Origin: JALHTG01 sp964528315
Lineage (GTDB): Archaea; Thermoproteota; Bathyarchaeia; 40CM-2-53-6; JALHTG01
Assembly: GCA_964528315.1 (NCBI GenBank)
Contig: CAZGRO010000007.1
Span: 1-21,363, forward strand
Length of the DNA: 21,363 nucleotides
Reading direction: 5' to 3'
The notes beneath the pieces were generated by a model that did no database searches, was not told where the DNA came from, and saw only the letters and a list, made by a program, of their open reading frames with translations. A program made the position numbers and the translations under genes. Positions 7,116-15,200 of this stretch are shown one piece after another; positions within the stretch are counted from its first letter, which is position 1, and every line of letters begins with the position of its first letter.

Positions 7116-9058
7116 CTTCCTATGACAGACTTGAGTTCCTCTATTGCTGTTTCGTCTTCTATTGTCGAATAGTCTCCAAGAGGCTTGTTTGACACCACTG
7201 CCTTAATGAGCCGACGCATTATCTTGCCGCTTCTGGTCTTGGGAAGCTTGCTTGTGAAGAAAATGTCGTTGATGACGACTATCGAGCCCAGGGTCTTTCG
7301 GACAAGTTCTCTCAGCGATTGCTTCAAATCATCGCTAGGCGCGTACCCATCCTTCAGGACAACGACCGCTGAAGCCACTTCTCCTCTGAGGGCGTCAGGG
7401 CGACCTACGACCGCGGCCTCAGCCACACCAGAATGCTGAAGCAGGGTGCTCTCTATCTCAATTGTTCCAATTCTATGTGCCGATATCTTGATCACCTCAT
7501 CAACTCTACCCAGAAACCAGTAATATCCGTCCTCATCCTTCGTTGCAGCATCCCCTGTGTAGTACACTCCTGGAATCCTGTTCCAGTAATCCTGCACGTA
7601 ACGTTCATGATCTCGCCACAGAGTTGGCGTTAGCCCTGGAAACGGGCGTCTGCAGACAAATGTTCCTTCAACTCCCGCTGGAAGGGATCTTCCCTCCTCA
7701 TCAACCACGTCAGCGTCAATTCCGGGAAGCGGGATGGTGGCCGAGCCCGGTTTTATTGGGAGCAGAACTATGCCGTACGGGTTGCCGACCATTGGGCCGC
7801 TGCTCTCTGTCTGCCACATATGGTCTATGACGGGAATTCTGTCTTGGAAGACTTTCTTCTGGAGCCACTCCCAAGCAGGCGGGTTCAAGACTTCTCCTGC
7901 ACACAGCACCAGCCTAACAGAACTCAGGTCATGCTTTCTAGGCCAATCGTCTCCGTACTTCATGAGTGCGCGTGCGCCTGTAGGTGAGATCCAGGCTTGA
8001 GTCACTCGGTTCCTCTCCATTATCTGCCACCATATGTCTGGGGAGGGATGGTCGGGCACGCCTTCATACATTATCGTTGAGCAACCAAACAGTAAAGGCG
8101 CATATACCACGTAGCTGTGGCCAACTATCCAGCCAACATCTGAGGTTGACCACCAGACATCGGTCTCACGCATGTCATAGACCCATTTGCCCATGGCGTA
8201 GATGTGCACCTGGTATCCGCCGTGGGTTTGAACCGTGCCCTTCGGTTTAGCCATCGTCCCAGAGGTGTATAGTATGAATGCTGGGTCCTCTGCCCTCATC
8301 ACTTCAACCTCAGCAGCCACACCGCTCCCATCTGCCACAGCCTCTTCCCAGAAGATGTCTCTTCCAGATGCCATAGGCGGATCTTTGTCGCTCCTTTTCA
8401 GAACAACCACCTTGTCAACGCCTGGCCCGTCTTTGAGAGCGTTGTCAACCACCTCCTTCAGGTTGACCTGCTTGCCCCGCCTGTACCCCACATCTGATGT
8501 CACAAGAATCCTTGATTCTGCGTTGGTTATCCTCTCGGCCAGCGCTGCATATCCGAATCCTCCGAAGACAACTGAATGAATGGCGCCGATTCGAGCGGTG
8601 GACAACATGGCGACGGCTGCTTCAGGGACCATGGGCATGTAGATGGTCACTCTGTCACCCTTCTTGACTCCCAAACCTTTCAACGCGGAAGAGAATCTCT
8701 TCACTTCACAGAGGAGTTGATTGTAGGTCAAGATTCGAGTCGGTAAGCCTTCCCCGTTCTCCCATATCACGGCTGCGTGGTTTCCTCTCCCTTTCTTTAT
8801 CTGCTCTTCGAGGCAATTGTGCGCGATGTTTGTTGTTCCGCCTTTGAACCATGTGAAATCAGGACGCGTCCATTCGAAGACCTTGTCCCACCGTCTGAAC
8901 CAGTGCAGTTCCTCTGCGACTTCTCCCCAGAATCCTTCAGGATCTTCAAGAGCTCTTCTGAGCATCCATTTCAACTGAGGAGGATATTCTAGCTTTGAGG
9001 TTTTAGACGGGGCACCTTCCTCCGCTGACATACCTAGCACCTGGTGACTAACGCTCAT
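7109..9058 (-). CDS. acsA: Acetyl-CoA synthetase, AMP-forming (acyl-CoA synthetase family)
   Basis: Activates acetate (or propionate) with ATP to an acyl-AMP, then to acyl-CoA, releasing AMP and PPi. The 649 residues match the Acs subfamily of the ANL superfamily: an N-terminal cap typical of Acs (FWGEVAEELHWFRRWDKV, FKGGTTNIAHNCLE), SDVGWIVGHSYVVYAPLLFG, FEGVP-like MYEGVPDHPSPD, MWQTESSG with the Trp that limits the acyl pocket, YYTGDAATKDEDGYYWFLGR, and the C-terminal catalytic Lys in RSGKIMRR (about residue 612). Two core motifs deviate: the P-loop-like A3 motif reads TSGTMAKPKG where TSGxTGKPKG is usual, and SAHRIG replaces SGHR(I/L)G. ATG at 9058 is preferred over TTG at 9076: the TATA-like GATTGAAATA at 9081-9090 is at leaderless distance. 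It converges with the ADP-forming enzyme's gene. Confidence 0.9.
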   Translation of the reverse strand: MSVSHQVLGMSAEEGAPSKTSKLEYPPQLKWMLRRALEDPEGFWGEVAEELHWFRRWDKVFEWTRPDFTWFKGGTTNIAHNCLEEQIKKGRGNHAAVIWENGEGLPTRILTYNQLLCEVKRFSSALKGLGVKKGDRVTIYMPMVPEAAVAMLSTARIGAIHSVVFGGFGYAALAERITNAESRILVTSDVGYRRGKQVNLKEVVDNALKDGPGVDKVVVLKRSDKDPPMASGRDIFWEEAVADGSGVAAEVEVMRAEDPAFILYTSGTMAKPKGTVQTHGGYQVHIYAMGKWVYDMRETDVWWSTSDVGWIVGHSYVVYAPLLFGCSTIMYEGVPDHPSPDIWWQIMERNRVTQAWISPTGARALMKYGDDWPRKHDLSSVRLVLCAGEVLNPPAWEWLQKKVFQDRIPVIDHMWQTESSGPMVGNPYGIVLLPIKPGSATIPLPGIDADVVDEEGRSLPAGVEGTFVCRRPFPGLTPTLWRDHERYVQDYWNRIPGVYYTGDAATKDEDGYYWFLGRVDEVIKISAHRIGTIEIESTLLQHSGVAEAAVVGRPDALRGEVASAVVVLKDGYAPSDDLKQSLRELVRKTLGSIVVINDIFFTSKLPKTRSGKIMRRLIKAVVSNKPLGDYSTIEDETAIEELKSVIGST

Positions 9059-9197
9059 TTCGTGAAAGCCGGTCAACTACTATTTCAATCTTGGAATCCC
9101 AAAATCCCACAGCCAGCCTAGTCCATGCTAGCCCGTCTCAGCGTCAATACACTGACCCGCCACGATCCTTATGCCTCCATTCCCAACAGCGGCCTCG

Positions 9198-10505
9198 CTA
9201 TGGGTAGATCCTGTTGATCAGCCTGGGAAAAGGTATTGCGTCACGTATATGCTTCAGCTTGCACATCCAAGATAGGGTTCTCTCTACGCCCATGCCAAAG
9301 CCGGAATGGGGCACTGTTCCATATCTTCTCAGGTCTATGTACCATTGATAGGCCTTTGGGTCAAGATGCTCCTCCTCCACTCTTCCGAGCAACTGGTCCA
9401 AGTCATGTATTCTTTGACCGCCGCCAGTTATCTCTCCATATCCTTCTGGTGCAAGAAGATCGGCGGAGAGGGTGACCTCAGGCCGGGCGGGATCGGGCAT
9501 ATGGTAGAATGCCTTCACTCCCTTTGGGAAATGGGTGATAAAGAATGGTGTCTCAAATCTTAGGGCAAGCCTTCGCTCCTCTCTATACCCTAGATCGGCG
9601 CCCCACTCCAGCTCCACACCGTCCTCCTTAAGCATCTCAATCGCCTTGTCGTATGGGATCTTCGGAAATGGGGGCTTCACTTTTCTCAAGTATTCTGGGT
9701 CTCTGCCCAGTGCTCGCAGATCTTGCTCCGACTTCCCCGCTGTTTCATGGCACATGAATGACAGCAGGCCCTCCTGGACCTGCATAATGCCCTCCAGATC
9801 GGTCCACGGTGCTTCCAGCTCCAGATGCCAGTACTCTGTCAGATGTCTCCTGGTCCTGGATCTTTCAGCCCTAAAAGAAGGAGCAACCGTGAATATCTTC
9901 CCAAGACTTGCGATGACTGCCTCAGCGTACAGTTGCCAGCTCTGAGTCAGGTAAGCTGTCTGGTCAAAGTACTTGACCTCGAACAGGGTTGAGCCTCCTT
10001 CACATGCTGCCGTGATCAATGTGGGCATTTGGACCTCCGTATAGCCATTGGATTTCAGCCAAGCTCTTGCGGCGTCAAGCATTTCTGCTCTTGTTCGCAG
10101 TATCATCTGCATCTTCTGGCTTCTGATCCACAAGTGACGATGGTCCAGCAGGAATTCAGGCCCGTGCCGCTTCATCGCTATCGGGAACTCCTCGGTTGGC
10201 TTGTGGAAGATCTTGAGACCTCGTATCGTTATCTCAAACCCTCTAGGAGATCGATCATCTTTCCTGACGACGCCTGACACTTCAAGCGTCGATTCGCGGG
10301 GCAGCTCTTCAAGTTCCTTGAAGAGACTTTCAGGGAGTTGATCCTCCTTGGCGGTGCATTGTATGATTCCTGATCCGTCCCGAATCAGAAGAAACTGTAT
10401 TCCACCCCCAGATCTTCTTGAGTGGAGCCACCCTCTAATCGTTACCTCCTTTGACTCCATTTCCTCGGACAGTATCCTGCCTATCGTCACTACTCGCTCA
10501 TCCAA
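9198..10505 (-). CDS. asnS: Asparaginyl-tRNA synthetase (class IIb)
   Basis: Charges tRNA-Asn with asparagine. The 435 residues show an N-terminal OB-fold anticodon-binding domain (about 8-105; VTIRGWLHSRRSGGGIQFLLIRDGSG, as in the AspRS/AsnRS group) and the class II catalytic core (about 125-435): motif 1 region around YTEVQMPTL, motif 2 FRAERSRTRRHLTEYWHLELE, GEITGGGQRIHD, and motif 3 GFGMGVERTLSWM. The ending IRDAIPFPR followed by YP is the AsnRS form, and the acidic and Arg pattern of EYWHLELE fits AsnRS better than AspRS. A discriminating or non-discriminating AspRS is the main alternative. Start: GGAGGT directly abuts the TTG at 10514, so the TTG at 10505, 9 nt further on, is the better start (MDERVVTIGRIL). 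The gene lies 121 bp upstream of acsA's TTG on the same strand. Confidence 0.88.
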   Translation of the reverse strand: MDERVVTIGRILSEEMESKEVTIRGWLHSRRSGGGIQFLLIRDGSGIIQCTAKEDQLPESLFKELEELPRESTLEVSGVVRKDDRSPRGFEITIRGLKIFHKPTEEFPIAMKRHGPEFLLDHRHLWIRSQKMQMILRTRAEMLDAARAWLKSNGYTEVQMPTLITAACEGGSTLFEVKYFDQTAYLTQSWQLYAEAVIASLGKIFTVAPSFRAERSRTRRHLTEYWHLELEAPWTDLEGIMQVQEGLLSFMCHETAGKSEQDLRALGRDPEYLRKVKPPFPKIPYDKAIEMLKEDGVELEWGADLGYREERRLALRFETPFFITHFPKGVKAFYHMPDPARPEVTLSADLLAPEGYGEITGGGQRIHDLDQLLGRVEEEHLDPKAYQWYIDLRRYGTVPHSGFGMGVERTLSWMCKLKHIRDAIPFPRLINRIYP

Positions 10506-10559
10506 GCTGCACAAACCTCCAAACGACTATGGATAGAACTAGTTGATGGGTCGGTTCTA

Positions 10560-10574
10560 GAGCCGCATAGGCTC
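10560..10574 (-). promoter_or_regulatory. Small hairpin in the asnS leader
   Basis: GAGCC at 10560-10564 pairs with GGCTC at 10570-10574 around a 5-nt loop. If transcription starts at the TATA box near 10630, this hairpin lies in a leader of about 100 nt before asnS. No function is proven. Confidence 0.25.
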
Positions 10575-10629
10575 GTTAAGGCGGTCACCTTTCACTTTAC
10601 CCACCGAGGATTCACATTCGGCCACTTGC

Positions 10630-10639
10630 GTATTTAAGG
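10630..10639 (-). promoter_or_regulatory. TATA box for asnS (long leader)
   Basis: On the minus strand the sequence reads TCCTTAAATA, a near-consensus archaeal TATA box. Transcription would start near 10610, about 105 nt before the asnS start, which is an unusually long leader compared with the leaderless neighbours. The same bases read rightwards (TATTTAAGG) could also fire towards the end of the epimerase gene. Confidence 0.5.
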
Positions 10640-10678
10640 AATAGCACGAGAACCGAGATGTCGACAATTCGACAGGCG

Positions 10679-11788
10679 TCATCTGCAGATGCGAAAGAGG
10701 GCCGTGACTATCCTTTTGGAGGCGTGCCCATCTCCGTAGGGACTCCTCAGCCTCGCCAATCTCCTTTTAGCATCCCTGTTTGCAAGCACGCTTCCAGCCT
10801 CTTTCACTATTCTGGATTGATCCGTTCCAACAAGCCTGTTCGCGCCCACATCCACAGTTTCCTGCCACTCTGTTTCCTCTCGGAGTGTTAAGCAAGGTAC
10901 TTTCAGGAGAAAGGCTTCCTTCTGCATACCACCAGAGTCAGTCAGAAGCAATCTAGAGCTCTTGACAAGACTGAGCATATCTATGTAATCCAGCGGATCA
11001 ACGGCCAAGATATTGTTGCTTCGTTTCATCTTTGACCAAAGGCCGAAGTCAATCAGATTCTTCTTGGTCCGCGGGTGCACCGGGAATACGGTCAGTGTCT
11101 TGGTTGCTTCAACTGCAGACAGAATCTCGCTCAGCCTACTTCGATCATCAACATTCTCAGCACGATGCGTTGTGAGCACAATGTAACCTTCCGGCTTAAG
11201 CCCTAGCCTGTTCAAGACTCCCGATGCCTCTATCGCTCTTCTCCACTGAATCAGCGTGTCCGCCATCGTGTCTCCGACATGAAAGATCGACGTGCGGTCA
11301 ATTCCTTCGTTAAGGAGATTCCTTACCGCCAGCTTGGTCGGCGCAAACAGTATGTCTGAACAATGGTCAACAACTATACGATTTACTTCTTCGGCCATAG
11401 CCAGATTTCCAGATCTAAGTCCTGACTCCACATGGGCGGTAGGCACGTGAAGTTTCACCGCTGCCAAGGCTCCAGCAAGAGCTGTGTTTGCATCTCCGAA
11501 CACGATGACCACGTCAGGCTTGTAACGAAGTATTGCCTTTTCGATTCCGATCATCATTGCTGCGGTTTGTTGTGCGTGAGTTCCGCTTCCCACTCCAAGG
11601 TCCGTTCTCGGTGCTGGCAGATTGAAGTCTTTGAAGAAGACTCTCGACATTTGGAAATCATAATGTTGGCCGGTGTGAACAAGTTGAAGGTCAATCTTTC
11701 TGTTCTCATTCAGAAGCTTGATTAAAGGGGCCGCCTTGACAATTTGGGGCCGTACACCGATCACCGGCATAACCTTCAGATGCTTCAA
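10679..11788 (-). CDS. wecB: UDP-N-acetylglucosamine 2-epimerase, non-hydrolysing
   Basis: Interconverts UDP-GlcNAc and UDP-ManNAc in the cytoplasm, supplying ManNAc-type sugars for surface glycans. The 369 residues have the GT-B-like two-domain fold of the family: GVRPQIVKAAPL (11-22), HTGQHYD (38-44), VFGDANTALAGALAA with Asp99 (97-110), AHVESGLRSGN with Glu121, AEEVNRIVVDH (132-142), TTHRAENVDD with His208, HPRTKKNL, and the C-terminal UDP-binding TDSGGMQKEA (283-292) followed by REETEWQET. Length is standard. The TTG start gives MKHLKVMPVIGVRP, the right distance from the first beta strand; GAGG lies about 11 nt upstream. It follows the glycosyltransferase gene by 70 bp, with a CTTAAG TATA-like site in between, so it may have its own promoter as well as read-through. 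WecB-type numbering is borrowed from the bacterial enzyme. Confidence 0.93.
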   Translation of the reverse strand: MKHLKVMPVIGVRPQIVKAAPLIKLLNENRKIDLQLVHTGQHYDFQMSRVFFKDFNLPAPRTDLGVGSGTHAQQTAAMMIGIEKAILRYKPDVVIVFGDANTALAGALAAVKLHVPTAHVESGLRSGNLAMAEEVNRIVVDHCSDILFAPTKLAVRNLLNEGIDRTSIFHVGDTMADTLIQWRRAIEASGVLNRLGLKPEGYIVLTTHRAENVDDRSRLSEILSAVEATKTLTVFPVHPRTKKNLIDFGLWSKMKRSNNILAVDPLDYIDMLSLVKSSRLLLTDSGGMQKEAFLLKVPCLTLREETEWQETVDVGANRLVGTDQSRIVKEAGSVLANRDAKRRLARLRSPYGDGHASKRIVTALFRICR

Positions 11789-11858
11789 TCAAACGGCCTC
11801 TTCAATCTGTTTTGAGGTTCTCGCAAAGCCAATAGCGAGGTGGTCTCTTAAGTGTGCT

Positions 11859-12911
11859 CTATGCCGACGATCTTTCCAGTTCAGAGTAGGCCTCCAGCAG
11901 AGCTCTCTCCGATTTCTCCCACGTGAAATCTTTCGGTCGATCCACAGTAACGTGGTTCCCGAGAACCTTTCTAATCGCAATGGGAAAGTCCTTCAGTGAT
12001 GCGGTTGTTATGGGAAGGTCGGATTGGGCAAACTCCCCTACTGGCGTAGCGATAACAGGCTTTCCCAGTGCAAGATACTCCCCCACCTTCCTCACAGAGT
12101 GAGGCGAGTAGTATTTCGCTGAAGGCGCGTCCTCGCGCCTTGGGAGAACACAAACGTCGGCAATCGAGATCCAGTTCGGGACCAGGTCGTGTGAGATCCA
12201 TCCGGTGATCTGAACCATGTCTGACATGCTGTTTGACTTGACGAAGCTCTCTATGCTCGACCTCTCGGGGCCATCTCCAACCATCACCAAAACAATATCT
12301 TGTTCCTGCTTCAACAGGTCGGCCATATTCCTCACCATCTCGAAAGTGCATTCGACCGGGGAGAATTTCCCCACAAACAGAACTACGCGTTTGTCAGATA
12401 GGCCTTGCTGCTTCCTGAAGATTTCTGGGCCTATTGTGGGTTGGAAATCGACTGGAGGATAGTTCGGCACCAAGTAGACCTTCTTGGCTCCCCATTCCTT
12501 GGCCCGCGTTTCCAAGGCCCTGTTCACAACCAGAACGATGTCAGCATGCCGCGTGACATACTTCTCTACGCGTCGTGCGAGCTCGGATGTAATTCCTGAT
12601 CCTTGGAAAACCTCGATTTCCTCCGCCCACGGGCTCCTCACATCAAAAACCATCTTCCTCCCTTTGATTATGGGGACAAGCCCTAGAAGGTCAGGAATAT
12701 TCTCCACGTGATAAACATCTGGACGCTCAAAAAACCCTTGAACCATCAGCCCCCCATACCTGAGCCCAGCAGAAAAAAGCCTTGGTCTGAATCTCGATCT
12801 CAACCTGGGCGACAGAATGTAAGCATCATACCCCGCCTTCTTCAAGCTCCGATGTTCCAGCTGGATTCGAGGCAACCTCTCTGGCTCAGAGTGAATAAGG
12901 CAGATTCTCAT
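11859..12911 (-). CDS. Glycosyltransferase, family 4-like (GT-B fold)
   Basis: A 350-residue retaining-type glycosyltransferase, likely using a nucleotide sugar on the cytoplasmic face of the membrane. The N-terminal acceptor half (1-160) starts MRICLIHSEPERLPR and contains DVYHVENIPDLLGLVP and FDVRSPWAEE; the linker VYLVPNYPPVDF leads into the C-terminal nucleotide-sugar half: VVLFVGKFSPVE, VMVGDGPER, ITGWISHDLVPNWISIADVCVLP and the signature RKVGEYLALGKPVIATPVGE. The EX7E motif lacks its first Glu and keeps the second, as in some members with the RKxxEYLA variant. Start: a good TATA box at 12934-12943 lies about 27 bp from the internal ATG at 12911, indicating a leaderless transcript; the upstream ATG at 12926 would fall before the predicted transcription start. 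Its pairing with the UDP-GlcNAc epimerase suggests a ManNAc- or HexNAc-containing glycan. Donor and acceptor are unknown. Confidence 0.88.
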   Translation of the reverse strand: MRICLIHSEPERLPRIQLEHRSLKKAGYDAYILSPRLRSRFRPRLFSAGLRYGGLMVQGFFERPDVYHVENIPDLLGLVPIIKGRKMVFDVRSPWAEEIEVFQGSGITSELARRVEKYVTRHADIVLVVNRALETRAKEWGAKKVYLVPNYPPVDFQPTIGPEIFRKQQGLSDKRVVLFVGKFSPVECTFEMVRNMADLLKQEQDIVLVMVGDGPERSSIESFVKSNSMSDMVQITGWISHDLVPNWISIADVCVLPRREDAPSAKYYSPHSVRKVGEYLALGKPVIATPVGEFAQSDLPITTASLKDFPIAIRKVLGNHVTVDRPKDFTWEKSERALLEAYSELERSSA

Positions 12912-12933
12912 ACATCGTTCACTCATGTTGGAG

Positions 12934-12943
12934 CAATATAAGC
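12934..12943 (-). promoter_or_regulatory. TATA box for the glycosyltransferase operon
   Basis: The minus strand reads GCTTATATTG. Its centre is about 27 bp upstream of the ATG at 12911, so the mRNA is expected to begin at or next to that codon. This decides the start against ATG 12926. Confidence 0.6.
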
Positions 12944-13410
12944 GCGGCGTCCCATTTCCAGCACAGAATTAGGTGCCGTGGCTCTCCGGGCTTGGAGTGA
13001 TGCGTCTGGAGCCAGATCAATAGGATTTGACCAGATTGACCCGGCCCCTGGCCACGGCCCAGAAAACTCCCTCACGGTAACTTATCAATACCCACGCTTC
13101 CAATGGAACTATCCCTCCTTCAAGTCGGCAACCGGATAGACGCAACAAGCATGGCGGCAGGCGCGGGCTATGAGATTGTTACGCGCTGGGGCTCGGTCGC
13201 TACCGCAGCTCCTCGTGTGCACTGAACAGCTGAACTGCGGCACCGCTGCAGCATGCCTCGCTCTTCCCAAGCCTCAATGACCAAACCAGAGGCTGTTTGC
13301 CCTCCACTACTCATCGCGTACCGATGTATGTCTGCGAATGACAGACAATGGTACAAGAATGCGTCGCACATTCTGCATACGGCGCATATTGCAGGGGCTT
13401 GGCATAGACC
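12944..13410. other. Long intergenic stretch with no convincing gene
   Basis: The divergent spacer between the glycosyltransferase promoter and the signalling operon holds no recognisable protein, tRNA or SRP-type RNA. Two weak points were seen. A 40-codon ORF at 13103-13225 (+) starts at an ATG about 18 bp after a TATA-like CTTATCAATA (13081-13090); it matches nothing I recognise. A TATA-like GCATATTGC at 13383-13391 lies about 23 bp upstream of the TTG at 13411 and may drive the operon. Confidence 0.5.
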
Positions 13411-13617
13411 TTGGAAGAGGTTACATCACTTAGGGTCAGCAGGGAAACCAGAAACAGGCTATCAGTGATAGGCAGCAAAGACGACACTTTCGACAAGATC
13501 ATTCAACGCCTCATAGACTTCTATGAGGACAACGAAGAAACCTCGCCAGTGGCGTCGCACAAACGAGTCGGACAACGATCGAACCTCACCTTGCAGAAAA
13601 GGAAGGAGAAGAATTAG
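13411..13617 (+). CDS. Small ribbon-helix-helix/antitoxin-like protein
   Basis: A 68-residue protein whose first 40 residues follow a pattern common in small archaeal VapB-like or RHH-type proteins: a short beta strand VTSLRVSRETRNRL, then KDDTFDKIIQRLIDFYED, two helices joined by a turn. Such proteins bind DNA as dimers and often act as antitoxins or operon autoregulators; a DUF7557-like assignment is my recollection of the pattern, not a search result. The tail (45-68) is basic and low-complexity. There is no toxin gene beside it. Instead its stop codon is 2 bp from the start of a histidine kinase gene, so it probably belongs to the signalling operon and may be its regulator or output. TTG at 13411 is the first possible start, as an in-frame TAG sits at 13405; Shine-Dalgarno support is weak. 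Confidence 0.6.
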   Translation: MEEVTSLRVSRETRNRLSVIGSKDDTFDKIIQRLIDFYEDNEETSPVASHKRVGQRSNLTLQKRKEKN

Positions 13618-13619
13618 CC

Positions 13620-15200
13620 TTGCCAAACACGATCCTAGTCGCAGATGACGAGGCCGACATAGTCAGCCTGACCAAGGCAATACTTGAGCGTGAAGGATAC
13701 CGAGTCGTTACCGCGTCGAATGGCCTTGAGGCGCTCCAGATGGTAGAAGCTGAGAGGCCTGACCTTGTCTTGCTGGATGTGGTCATGCCTGCAAAAAGCG
13801 GCCTAGAGGTCTGTAGGACTCTGAAGGCTCAAGCGAAGACAAGGCACATTCCCATCGTGATGTTCACTGTCGTCTCCTCTGTTCTCAAAGCAAGAGCTGA
13901 TCCACTTCTGAAGACGGATTCTGGGTGCGACGGATACTTCGCCAAACCCTTTACCCCCCTTCAACTCCTAACAGAAATCAGGAAACATCTTCGCCAACAA
14001 GGGGACATAGAAAGCTCACCAGCCACCGCCGCTGAACTAGAAGCAGCAAAGGACACGCATATGATCCAAGGAATCTCCAGAGACGTTACACAGCGCATGC
14101 GCGCAGAAGAAGACCTACGCGAATCCGAGGAAAAGTATCGACGCATCTACACCTCTTCGTTTGACGCAATCTACACCACAACCCTTGACGGAAGATTCCT
14201 CGATATGAATCCGGCCGGCGTCTCAATGCTGGGATATGATAGTCTTGATGAACTGAAGAAAGCGCGCATTGACAGCATCTACGTTGACCTGGACGACCGC
14301 AAGAGACTGATTCAGCTTGCGAACAAAGGCTTCGTCCGAGGTTTTGAGACACGCTTCAGACGAAAAGACGGGAGAATACTGAACGTCATGGTGAACGCCT
14401 ACCCCATCATGGACGAGAAGGGTCGGATCACGGCTCTACAAGGAGCCACAGTGGACATTACCGGACGCAAACAGGTGGAGAATATGAAAGACCGGTTCAT
14501 ATCCGCTGTTACACACGAGCTACGCACACCTTTGGTTTCGATCAAAGGCTATTTGGATCTGATTCTCGAAGGGAAGCTAGGAACAGTGCCGAAGGAGATC
14601 AGGTCAAGTTTGGAGGTGGTCAAACGAAATGCAGGGAGACTTACGCAACTGACAGATGACCTCCTGGATCTGCGACGCCTAGAGTCTGGAAGCTTCCAGT
14701 TGAACCCAGAACCTGTGAGTTTACGTACGATTTTGAGCGACTGCATTTCGGAGATCGTACCGTTTCTGAATGAGAAAGAGCAAAGGCTTCACGTGGATAT
14801 GGTGACGGGACCTATTTGGATTCACGCAGACCCCCTGAGGCTCACCCAAGCCCTCGCCAACCTCCTCAGCAATGCCTGCAAGTTTGCTCCCAAACATGGA
14901 GAGATCAAGATTAAAGTCAATGAAGAGGCTGAGAAAATTAGGATTCAGATATCTGACAATGGAATAGGGATCAGAAAGGAAGATCTTGATAGAGTCTTCC
15001 AACCGTTCGCGGCGATTCAGAAGCCAAGCCACGTCAAGGGCACTGGCCTAGGCCTAGGATTGACGAAGGGACTTGTTGAGGCCCATGGCGGCAGGATCTG
15101 GGCTGAATCTGCTGGTGAAGGGAAGGGCTCCACTTTCACATTCACTCTGCCGAAAAAGGCTGAGGCGATGTATCTTGGCCGAACGAATTCTCGTGGCTGA
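13620..15200 (+). CDS. REC-PAS-HisKA-HATPase sensor kinase
   Basis: A 526-residue soluble histidine kinase with an N-terminal receiver. Domains: REC at 1-125 (acidic pair Asp9/Asp10, phospho-acceptor Asp53 in LLDVVMP, Thr83, Lys109 in AKPF); a linker; GISRDVTQRMRAEEDL at 151-166, which looks like the closing end of a lost PAS domain; PAS at 169-284 (EKYRRIYTSSFDAIY, GRFLDMNPAG, RRKDGR, ATVDITGRK); HisKA with phospho-acceptor His299 in THELRTPL; HATPase_c at 400-511 with the N box NLLSNACKF, G1 SDNGIG and G2 GTGLGLGL. No membrane segment or signal peptide, so it senses a cytoplasmic cue or is controlled by phosphorylation of its own REC. TTG start with GGAAGGAG at 13601-13608. Its end overlaps the next gene by 26 bp. 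Its REC resembles the following response regulator closely. Confidence 0.93.
   Translation: MPNTILVADDEADIVSLTKAILEREGYRVVTASNGLEALQMVEAERPDLVLLDVVMPAKSGLEVCRTLKAQAKTRHIPIVMFTVVSSVLKARADPLLKTDSGCDGYFAKPFTPLQLLTEIRKHLRQQGDIESSPATAAELEAAKDTHMIQGISRDVTQRMRAEEDLRESEEKYRRIYTSSFDAIYTTTLDGRFLDMNPAGVSMLGYDSLDELKKARIDSIYVDLDDRKRLIQLANKGFVRGFETRFRRKDGRILNVMVNAYPIMDEKGRITALQGATVDITGRKQVENMKDRFISAVTHELRTPLVSIKGYLDLILEGKLGTVPKEIRSSLEVVKRNAGRLTQLTDDLLDLRRLESGSFQLNPEPVSLRTILSDCISEIVPFLNEKEQRLHVDMVTGPIWIHADPLRLTQALANLLSNACKFAPKHGEIKIKVNEEAEKIRIQISDNGIGIRKEDLDRVFQPFAAIQKPSHVKGTGLGLGLTKGLVEAHGGRIWAESAGEGKGSTFTFTLPKKAEAMYLGRTNSRG

Noticed and set aside
9535..9945. 136-codon plus-strand ORF
   Set aside because: Shadow of asnS; Ser- and Arg-rich translation with no family character.
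10658..10891. 77-codon plus-strand ORF with a TATA-like box at leaderless distance
   Set aside because: Almost wholly antisense to the conserved C-terminus of the epimerase; the TATA box is better explained by asnS on the other strand.
13168..13371. Minus-strand 67-codon ORF in the long spacer
   Set aside because: No start signal, no recognisable motif and irregular composition; likely chance.
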